A DNA stretch of 5,955 nucleotides, taken from Actinomycetota bacterium (GTDB taxonomy: Bacteria > Actinomycetota > Actinomycetes > Nanopelagicales > Nanopelagicaceae). Position 1 is the stretch's first letter. Each line of letters begins with the position of its first letter. The notes beneath the pieces are model-generated. The model worked only from the letters and a program-made list of their open reading frames with translations, was not told the DNA's origin and searched no databases. Positions 1-5,441 of this stretch are shown one piece after another. The DNA is taken from positions 1-5,955 of the forward strand of contig WLCU01000065.1 in NCBI GenBank assembly GCA_009705165.1, given 5' to 3'. The translations under genes were made by a program, and so were the position numbers.

Positions 1-352
1 AAACCCGGCCGATATTGCGCGCGCAATGATTGAGGGAATGCTGGCAGGTTTGGCAGATGCAGTTGATGCATTGGTAGCACTTGGAGTTAACGTAAATCGA
101 ATTTTGTTAATTGGAGGGGCGGCAAAAAACCCTGCGATTCCAACTATTGCTAGTGCGCTTTTTGGTCGTGAAGTTCTTGTGCCTCCTGCCGGTGAATATG
201 TTGCCGACGGTGCTGCTAAGCAAGCTGCGTGGGCATTGTTAGGTCAAATGCCAACATGGAATTTAGGAAAAGTTGAACATCACGAAAGCAAAGCAACACC
301 TGATGTTATGGACAAGTATCGATCCCTGCGCGATAAAACTGTAGGTTGGTAG
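1..352 (+). CDS. xylB: Xylulokinase-like FGGY-family carbohydrate kinase, C-terminal part (5' end outside window)
   Basis: This is the last 116 residues of a sugar kinase. The reading frame is open from base 2, and the first visible codons read NPADIARAMIEGMLAGLADA, so the ATG at 26 is internal and not a start. Visible motifs are the FGGY C-domain helix with ARAMIEGMLAGLADAVDAL, then LLIGGAAKNPAI (about residues 35-46 of the fragment; the Gly-rich adenosine-binding loop, GGGAKNP in relatives). These are followed by the strand and helix of GEYVADGAAKQAAWAL, which is typical of bacterial xylulokinases. Enzymes of this family phosphorylate D-xylulose to D-xylulose-5-phosphate for the pentose phosphate pathway, in the cytoplasm. 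The tail (MPTWNLG, ending KTVGW) is also xylulokinase-like, but the sugar-binding N-domain is not visible, so another FGGY substrate is possible. The gene ends 4 nt from the convergent glgC stop, with no recognisable terminator between them. Confidence 0.85.
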   Translation, partial: NPADIARAMIEGMLAGLADAVDALVALGVNVNRILLIGGAAKNPAIPTIASALFGREVLVPPAGEYVADGAAKQAAWALLGQMPTWNLGKVEHHESKATPDVMDKYRSLRDKTVGW

Positions 353-356
353 TTAA

Positions 357-1580
357 TTAAGCGGTAACGCGTACGCCTTTACCAACCACAATGATTCCGC
401 CTGGGCTAATTGTAAATCGCTGACGATCGCGTTCTAGATCTACGCCAATTTGTGCACCTGGTTCAACCACAACGTTTTTATCCAAAATTGCGTTACGGAC
501 AATTGATTTATCACCAATTCGCACCGATGGCATTAATACCGATCCTTCAACAATTGCGCCTCGACCAACGGTTACATCGTAGGAAACCACGGAACCATGC
601 AAGATTCCACCGGCAATAATCGAACCCGCGCCAACGATTGAATCATGGGCGCCGCCGCTCTCACTGAATTTGGCAGGCGGTAGTGATGGTGGATTTGTAA
701 GTAAAGGCCACTCACGGTTATACAAATTAAAAATTGGATGCACTGAAACTAAATCCATATGTGCGTCGTAATATGCATCAATAGAACCAACGTCTCGCCA
801 GTAACCTTTATCGCGTTCGGTTTCGCCAGGAACAACGTTATTTGCAAAGTCATAAACCTTAGCTTCGCCATTTTTAGTTAGGAAAGGAATGATATTTCCG
901 CCCAAGTCATGTCTTGATTCAATATCTTCGGCATCGATAATTAACGCTTCTTCCATTACATCTCGCTTAAAGATGTAGTTACCCATCGATACTAAACAAA
1001 GATCTGGGTGCCCTGGCATTGCTGGTGGGTCAGATGGTTTTTCATGAAATGCCTTGATAGTGATTCCATCTTCAGCTAATTCAATAACACCAAACTCGTG
1101 CGCCTCAGCGCGTGGCATGCGGATTGCTGCAACTGTGATTCCTGCGCCAGTTTCGACATGCTGGACAAACATTTGACCCGGATCCATGCGATAAACGTGA
1201 TCAGCTCCGAACACTAAAACGTGTTCAGGATTTTCGTCATGAATTAAATTAAAGTTTTGCAAAATTGCATCGGCGCTACCTGTATACCAGCGTGGTCCAA
1301 GACGTTGCTGGGCGGGAACTGGAGTGATGTAGTTGCCCAGCAATGCAGACATGCGCCACGTTGTAGTTATGTGACGGTCAAGTGAGTGCGACTTGTACTG
1401 AGTCAACACCGCAATTTTTAACATGCTGGCATTTACTAAGTTTGATAAAACAAAATCAATCAGGCGATAAGAACCACCAAAAGGAACGGCAGGTTTTGCC
1501 CGATCTGCAGTCAACGGCATTAAACGCTTACCTTCTCCGCCAGCTAGGACAATTCCTAGGGGAAGTTTAAGTTTTGCCAT
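357..1580 (-). CDS. glgC: Glucose-1-phosphate adenylyltransferase (ADP-glucose pyrophosphorylase)
   Basis: The enzyme catalyses ATP + alpha-D-glucose-1-phosphate to ADP-glucose + PPi, the committed step of bacterial alpha-glucan synthesis, in the cytoplasm. It has 407 residues, a normal length for the family. The N-terminal nucleotidyltransferase domain shows the LAGGEGKRL loop (12-20) followed by [15 protein letters not shown] (22-36), with K29 in the expected activator/substrate-contact region. It also has WYTGSADAI (98-106), [10 protein letters not shown] (124-133) with the metal-binding Asp D127, and FHEKP (178-182), where K181 matches the glucose-1-phosphate-binding lysine. From about residue 290 on, hexapeptide-like repeats ([36 protein letters not shown]) form the C-terminal left-handed beta-helix used for oligomerisation and allostery. 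The ATG at 1580 has no Shine-Dalgarno but lies just downstream of a -10-like hexamer, suggesting a leaderless mRNA. It diverges from the GT4 glycosyltransferase that uses its product. Nothing appears truncated. Confidence 0.97.
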   Translation of the reverse strand: MAKLKLPLGIVLAGGEGKRLMPLTADRAKPAVPFGGSYRLIDFVLSNLVNASMLKIAVLTQYKSHSLDRHITTTWRMSALLGNYITPVPAQQRLGPRWYTGSADAILQNFNLIHDENPEHVLVFGADHVYRMDPGQMFVQHVETGAGITVAAIRMPRAEAHEFGVIELAEDGITIKAFHEKPSDPPAMPGHPDLCLVSMGNYIFKRDVMEEALIIDAEDIESRHDLGGNIIPFLTKNGEAKVYDFANNVVPGETERDKGYWRDVGSIDAYYDAHMDLVSVHPIFNLYNREWPLLTNPPSLPPAKFSESGGAHDSIVGAGSIIAGGILHGSVVSYDVTVGRGAIVEGSVLMPSVRIGDKSIVRNAILDKNVVVEPGAQIGVDLERDRQRFTISPGGIIVVGKGVRVTA

Positions 1581-1586
1581 GCGCTA

Positions 1587-1592
1587 ACGATA
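1587..1592 (-). promoter_or_regulatory. Putative -10 box of glgC (leaderless transcript)
   Basis: On the minus strand the hexamer TATCGT (a TANNNT actinobacterial -10 box) is followed by six bases, TAGCGC, and then the glgC ATG at 1580. That spacing would place the transcription start at or within a base or two of the A of the ATG. There is no purine-rich ribosome-binding site in front of glgC, which fits a leaderless mRNA. No good TTGACA-like -35 is seen at the expected 16-18 bp spacing. This is an inference from the sequence alone. Confidence 0.5.
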
Positions 1593-1596
1593 GCCT
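1591..1596 (+). promoter_or_regulatory. Possible -10 box for the divergent glycosyltransferase gene
   Basis: The hexamer TAGCCT fits TANNNT and would give a start near base 1603 and a leader of about 24 nt carrying the AGGGGG ribosome-binding site. It overlaps the opposing glgC -10 box by two bases, so the two promoters could not be occupied at once. The -35 region is poor, and the promoter could instead lie inside the 5' end of glgC. Confidence is low. Confidence 0.25.
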
Positions 1597-1614
1597 GTGC
1601 CTCTGGATGAGGGT

Positions 1615-1620
1615 AGGGGG
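1615..1620 (+). promoter_or_regulatory. Ribosome-binding site that sets the glycosyltransferase start at TTG 1627
   Basis: AGGGGG lies 6 nt before the in-frame TTG at 1627-1629, a good Shine-Dalgarno distance. The alternative upstream in-frame GTG at 1597 has no such site and would place this purine run inside the coding sequence. The resulting N-terminus (MSRLKVGIVTKEWPP) matches the usual start of actinobacterial homologues, which begin only a few residues before the (V/A)xxTxEWPP strand. Confidence 0.7.
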
Positions 1621-1626
1621 ATTGCT

Positions 1627-2787
1627 TTGAGCAGGCTAAAAGTTGGCATTGTTACTAAAGAATGGCCTCCTGCAATCTATGGCGGAGCAGGTGTTCATGT
1701 CCTGCAATTAACACAAGCCCTAAGAAGTATCAATGGTGTCGATGTTGACGTGCATTGCTTTGGCGGCAAACGCGATGATGCTTTCGGTTACGAAACCCCG
1801 ACTCAATTTGTTTCAGCAAATCCGGCAGTCCAAGCTCTAGTAACTGATTTAGAGATAGCAACGAATTTGGGCAATGTTGATTTAGTGCACTCTCATACTT
1901 GGTATGCCAACATGGCTGGACATGTTGCAGCTATGCAGTACTCAATCCCCCACATTGTTAGCGCTCATTCACTTGAGCCATTGCGACCTTGGAAAGCCGA
2001 ACAACTTGGCGGTGGATATGCAATTTCATCGTGGGCAGAAAAAACTGCCTACGAAGCTGCATCGGCAATCATTGCCGTAAGTGATGGCATGCGCGCCGAT
2101 GTTTTAAAGTCATACCCAAACGTAGATCCCAATAAAGTTGTAACTATCCGTAACGGTGTTGATACATCAAAGTTTGCACCAAATCACGACGCAACAGTGC
2201 CGCTTAAATATGGGGTCACTGGTCGCTATGCAATTTTTGTTGGACGAATTACTCGCCAAAAAGGTTTGGCACATCTTTTGCGTGCTTGGAAACAAGTACC
2301 CGCTGAATATGGACTAGTACTTGCCGCTGGTAGTCCTGACGAAGAAGGTATCGGCAAAGAGGTAGCTGATTTAATCGCCGAACTTCAAAAGACCCGATCA
2401 AATATTTGGTGGATTAAGGACATGTTGGCTCACGATGAATTAACCGCGATGTTAACTGCGGCAGATTTATTCATCTGTCCATCGGTTTATGAACCCCTTG
2501 GAATCGTTAACTTAGAGGCAATGGGCTGTGAAACTGCCGTCCTTGGTTCTCGAGTTGGTGGTATCCCTGAGGTTATTGCCGACAAACAAACCGGTGAATT
2601 AGTTGATTACACCGATGATGCTGCCAAATTTGAAAACGCGCTCACTGAATCAATTACGCGTTTAATGTCACAACCAGAATTACTCGCTGCCTATGGTTCT
2701 GCTGGCAGAGTACGCGCCATGACCGAATTTGGATGGGACGCAGTTGCTGCTGCAACCGTTGCTTTGTATCGACGCGTGATTGCTTAA
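1627..2787 (+). CDS. glgM: GT4 glycosyltransferase: alpha-maltose-1-phosphate synthase GlgM (usually annotated glycogen synthase GlgA)
   Basis: This is an ADP-glucose-using, retaining glycosyltransferase with the GT-B fold, cytoplasmic. With the TTG start it has 386 residues, close to mycobacterial GlgM (Rv1212c, about 387) and much shorter than classical GT5 GlgA (about 480). The N-terminal domain carries EWPPAIYGGAGVHV (12-25), the Gly-rich donor loop, then DVHCFGGKRDDAF and HSHTWYANMAGH. The C-terminal domain has NGVDTSKF (from N176), GRITRQKG (206-213) with R207 and K212 as the expected phosphate-binding pair, and YEPLGIVNLE with the E-x7-E pair E289/E297. In actinobacteria such enzymes join ADP-glucose to glucose-1-phosphate, making maltose-1-phosphate for GlgE, and may also elongate alpha-1,4-glucan. 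Divergent pairing with glgC is also seen in Mycobacterium. The start at GTG 1597 (396 residues) is less likely. The family call is firm; the choice between GlgM and GlgA acceptor is inferred from length and context. Confidence 0.88.
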   Translation: MSRLKVGIVTKEWPPAIYGGAGVHVLQLTQALRSINGVDVDVHCFGGKRDDAFGYETPTQFVSANPAVQALVTDLEIATNLGNVDLVHSHTWYANMAGHVAAMQYSIPHIVSAHSLEPLRPWKAEQLGGGYAISSWAEKTAYEAASAIIAVSDGMRADVLKSYPNVDPNKVVTIRNGVDTSKFAPNHDATVPLKYGVTGRYAIFVGRITRQKGLAHLLRAWKQVPAEYGLVLAAGSPDEEGIGKEVADLIAELQKTRSNIWWIKDMLAHDELTAMLTAADLFICPSVYEPLGIVNLEAMGCETAVLGSRVGGIPEVIADKQTGELVDYTDDAAKFENALTESITRLMSQPELLAAYGSAGRVRAMTEFGWDAVAAATVALYRRVIA

Positions 2788-3651
2788 ATGACGCGTAAAT
2801 CCTGGATCCACTTCGGCATAGTCGGCTTTTTATGGGGAATTCCATACCTATTAATGAAGGTTGCTGTTGCCGATATTCCTCCTCCCCTAATCGTTGCCGG
2901 TCGTACATTTATTGGTGCGGCAATATTGATTCCGATTGCTATTCGAAAAAATACTCTTAAGGATGCAATCAAAGGCATTAGATATGTTGCACCTTACGCA
3001 GTTCTTGAAATGGTTGGTCCCTGGATTCTGATCACCAATGCTGAAAAAGAGATTACTTCGGGATTAGCTGGTTTATTGGTTGCAACAGTTCCAATCTTTT
3101 CAACGATTTTCTCTTCACTACGCGGGGATCATTCAGTTTGGCAACCTAAGCGAATCTTTGGTCTCGTTGTTGGATTCGTTGGAATTGTTGCACTGGTTGG
3201 AATCGAATCAATTACAGGGAGTAGCAATCCAAAAGCAATTGCGATGGTAATTCTTGCATCAATTTTGTATGCCTATGCAGTCCTGATGATTACAGCAAAC
3301 TTGCCAGGGGTTGATGGAATTGCAATTAACGGCGTAGCAATGGCAATTACTTCGCTGATTTATACGCCTATTGCTATTGCAATGTGGCCAACTAATCCTG
3401 TTTCAGTAAATGCAATCGCAGCGCTAATTGCCCTTGGAGTCTTTAGTACCGCCATCGCTTTTATGCTCTTCTTTATCGTTATCGTAGAAATCGGTCCGGC
3501 CCGAGGTTCTCTAACTACGTATGTAAACACTGCCGTTGCAGTTGTGCTTGGAATTATTATTTTAGGTGAACCTATAACTTTAGGAATTATCGTTGGTTTA
3601 CCTATGGTGGTACTAGGTTCTTACTTAGCTAGTCGAAAATCAGCGGTTTAA
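2788..3651 (+). CDS. EamA/DMT-superfamily permease (10 TM, RhaT/YdcZ-like), substrate unknown
   Basis: This is a 287-residue integral membrane protein built almost entirely of hydrophobic helices separated by short polar loops. It fits the drug/metabolite transporter layout of two EamA repeats of five helices each. The first repeat starts with WIHFGIVGFLWGIPYLLMK (about 6-24) and then PPPLIVAGRTFIGAAILIPI, the usual second-helix pattern with a conserved Arg. The second repeat begins near residue 150 (AIAMVILASILYAYAVLMI). It ends with two hydrophobic helices (VNTAVAVVLGIIILGEPIT and the following IIVGLPMVVLGSYLASRK), where the GE-P segment before the last helix is characteristic of EamA proteins. 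Family members export metabolites or amino acids, but no residue here fixes the cargo. The ATG follows the glycosyltransferase TAA with no gap and no Shine-Dalgarno, so translation is probably coupled and the two are co-transcribed. Whether it serves sugar metabolism is unknown. Its stop overlaps the era stop on the other strand. Confidence 0.9.
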   Translation: MTRKSWIHFGIVGFLWGIPYLLMKVAVADIPPPLIVAGRTFIGAAILIPIAIRKNTLKDAIKGIRYVAPYAVLEMVGPWILITNAEKEITSGLAGLLVATVPIFSTIFSSLRGDHSVWQPKRIFGLVVGFVGIVALVGIESITGSSNPKAIAMVILASILYAYAVLMITANLPGVDGIAINGVAMAITSLIYTPIAIAMWPTNPVSVNAIAALIALGVFSTAIAFMLFFIVIVEIGPARGSLTTYVNTAVAVVLGIIILGEPITLGIIVGLPMVVLGSYLASRKSAV

Positions 3652-4568
3652 CGGCGCTCTTCAAAACCTAACTTATCGAGCATTCGGGCATCACGTTGCC
3701 ACTCTTTTGAAACTTTAATATGTAAACCTAAGAAAATCTTGGCAACCAATGCGCGTTCGATATCAGCGCGTGCTCGAATACCTATTTCTTTTAGGCGCGT
3801 ACCTTGATGACCTAATAAAATTGCTCGCTGCGTATCGCGCTCCACGTGGATCGTGGCATGCACATCATAAAAAGGGCGTGAACCTTTTTCTTCACGCTCA
3901 CCGAATTCATCGATAGTTACAACGATGGAGTGTGGCAACTCTTCACGCACATCTTGTAGCGCAGCTTCGCGGATAAATTCACAGATTAACTGTTCGATTG
4001 CTTGATCACTCGTGGTGCCTTCTGGGTAATACTGCGGACCCGCTGGCAAATTATCACCAATTAACTTATTCAAAAGTTCGATTTGGTCATGAATTGCAGC
4101 TGACACCGGAATAATTTCGTCCCAAGTAAATCCTTGTGCCAAATCCATGATTCCGGTTAAGCGAAGTGCAAGCTTTTCTTTTGACAGTAAATCAGTTTTA
4201 GTAATTACGGCAAATTTCTTTGCCTTAGGGTGCTTAGCGATTTCTTGAGCAATAAAAACATCACCTGCACCAGAAGTTTCATCGGCTGGAATACATAAAA
4301 TTACAACATCAACTGAATCCATAGACTGATCAACTACTGCATTGAGGCGTTGTCCGAGCAAAGTCTTTGGCTTGTGTACCCCTGGAGTATCTACAAGGAC
4401 TGCCTGGAAGTTATCTCCGTGAACAATTCCACGAATAGCACTTCGAGTTGTATTGGGATGGTGTGAAGTAATTGCAATCTTGCTTCCAACTAATGCATTG
4501 ATCAAAGTCGATTTTCCAACGTTTGGGCGGCCAACAATGGCAACAAAGCCCGAACGGAAATCACTCAT
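3648..4568 (-). CDS. era: GTPase Era (ribosome small-subunit assembly)
   Basis: Era binds the 3' end of 16S rRNA and couples GTP hydrolysis to 30S maturation, acting in the cytoplasm and at the membrane. The 306 residues match the family length (about 300). The GTPase domain has G1 GRPNVGKS (13-20), a G2 Thr in NTTRSAIRGI (39-48), G3 DTPG (60-63), G4 TKTD (123-126, Thr replacing the usual Asn, as in actinobacterial Era proteins) and G5 VSAA (155-158). A C-terminal KH domain follows: LPHSIVVTIDEF (211-222), the RNA-binding GxxG loop as GHQG (253-256), EIGIRARADIE, and the closing FLGLHIKVSKEW...LDKLGF. The ATG at 4568 lies 12 nt after the dprA stop, with a weak GAGAG ribosome-binding site overlapping that stop, so it is probably expressed with yifB-dprA. 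The gene is intact. Its 3' end shares the TTAA bases with the convergent permease stop. Confidence 0.97.
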   Translation of the reverse strand: MSDFRSGFVAIVGRPNVGKSTLINALVGSKIAITSHHPNTTRSAIRGIVHGDNFQAVLVDTPGVHKPKTLLGQRLNAVVDQSMDSVDVVILCIPADETSGAGDVFIAQEIAKHPKAKKFAVITKTDLLSKEKLALRLTGIMDLAQGFTWDEIIPVSAAIHDQIELLNKLIGDNLPAGPQYYPEGTTSDQAIEQLICEFIREAALQDVREELPHSIVVTIDEFGEREEKGSRPFYDVHATIHVERDTQRAILLGHQGTRLKEIGIRARADIERALVAKIFLGLHIKVSKEWQRDARMLDKLGFEERR

Positions 4569-4577
4569 AGCGCTATT

Positions 4578-4582
4578 CTCTC
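4578..4582 (-). promoter_or_regulatory. Weak ribosome-binding site of era, overlapping the dprA stop
   Basis: On the minus strand TGAGAGAA spans the end of dprA: the first TGA is the dprA stop and GAGAG lies 9 nt before the era ATG. No promoter-like -10 box fits in the 12-nt gap, which argues that era is read from an upstream promoter. Confidence 0.45.
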
Positions 4583-5441
4583 ATTGATTTATACCTATGA
4601 ACTCCACAGCATCTGCCACAGAAGTAACAATTTCTGCAGCTCTTTCTCCAATTAATCGATGACAACCTTCGCTGGTTGGTGAATTAATAGGTCCGGGAAT
4701 TGCCATTACTGGTCGCATTAATTCGGCAGCATCGCGGGCAGTACGCAATGATCCACTTCTGAAAGCTGCTTCGACAACTAATGTGGCATTTGATATCGCT
4801 GCAATTAAACGGTTGCGAGTAAGAAATCTATGTGGCAAAGCTTTATGTCCGGGCATTACTTCGGTCACCAAAGCACCGCTTTCGCAAATTTCGGCAAAGA
4901 GTCTGATATTTCCTGCCGGGTAGTTAACATCAATGCCACAAGCAATTACCGCAACCGTTGCACCTTCGGCTATGAGTGCGCCTTTATGTGCAAACGAGTC
5001 GATGCCATAAGCGCCCCCACTAACTATTACCCATTGTCGATCTACAAAACCTGCCGCAAAATCACCAGCAATACGTGCGCCGTAATTAGTTGGATTACGA
5101 GTTCCCACAATTGCAAGTGAGTCGGCGTTTAGTGAATCCAAATTGCCTTTTGCGATAAGAGCAATGGGCGGGGCAGCCAACTCTTCGCACCCTTGTGGCC
5201 AATGCAAATCGCCAGGAATTAAAAACTCTGCTCCGTGGGTTGCAATACTGCTAAGCACATAATCGGCAGTTAAAGCTTTTACTTCCGTGATTAACGATGC
5301 GTACTTGATTGAGTCATAGCCGCCTGCAAGGATTTTTTCTAACACGGATAGGCCAGTTGAACCAAAGATTTCTTGGGACCAAAAACTATGTCCACCTTCA
5401 ACCGCCGCAAAAAGAATCGCTCTAGCTTCGCGTTCATTCAT
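4581..5441 (-). CDS. dprA: DNA-processing protein DprA/Smf, short form without C-terminal winged helix
   Basis: DprA binds incoming single-stranded DNA and loads RecA onto it during natural transformation; the protein is cytoplasmic. The 286 residues contain a short N-terminal helical region, then FLIPGDLHWPQG (73-84) and PPIALIAKG, which lead into the Rossmann-like core. Core motifs are VGTRNPTNYG (112-121), SGGAYGIDSFAH (141-152), AVIACGIDVNYPAGN (164-178), PHRFLTRNRLIAAIS (203-217), EAAFRSGSLRTAR (224-236) and PGPINSPTSEGCHRLI (249-264). The chain ends about 20 residues after the core, so the C-terminal winged-helix (DML1-like) domain of longer DprA proteins (about 360-400 residues) is absent. 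The stop is followed directly by era, with no sign of a frameshift. Start: ATG at 5441 overlaps the yifB stop as ATGA and has AGGGGG 9 nt upstream. It is translationally coupled to yifB, its usual neighbour. Confidence 0.96.
   Translation of the reverse strand: MNEREARAILFAAVEGGHSFWSQEIFGSTGLSVLEKILAGGYDSIKYASLITEVKALTADYVLSSIATHGAEFLIPGDLHWPQGCEELAAPPIALIAKGNLDSLNADSLAIVGTRNPTNYGARIAGDFAAGFVDRQWVIVSGGAYGIDSFAHKGALIAEGATVAVIACGIDVNYPAGNIRLFAEICESGALVTEVMPGHKALPHRFLTRNRLIAAISNATLVVEAAFRSGSLRTARDAAELMRPVMAIPGPINSPTSEGCHRLIGERAAEIVTSVADAVEFIGINQ

Noticed and set aside
361..383. Imperfect inverted repeat (GGTAA...TTACC around a GCGTACGC palindrome) just after the xylulokinase stop, as a possible terminator
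   Set aside because: The stem is short and interrupted, there is no U-tract on either strand, and it lies within the last codons of glgC.
1382..1570. 62-codon plus-strand open frame inside glgC
   Set aside because: It is antisense to the conserved N-terminal domain of glgC and has a composition unlike a real protein.
2771..2796. Direct repeat GACGCGT (2771-2777 and 2790-2796) flanking the stop/start junction, as an operator or recombination site
   Set aside because: It is only 7 bp; both copies fall in Arg codons of the two proteins, and there is no other sign of a site.
2654..2978. Open frames on the minus strand opposite the end of the glycosyltransferase and the start of the permease
   Set aside because: They lie antisense to two clear genes, show no recognisable motif, and have no ribosome-binding site that I could see.
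3642..3658. AGCG...CGCT inverted repeat at the permease/era junction as a terminator
   Set aside because: The stem is only 4 bp with a 9-nt loop and no run of T on the plus strand; it could easily arise by chance in coding DNA.
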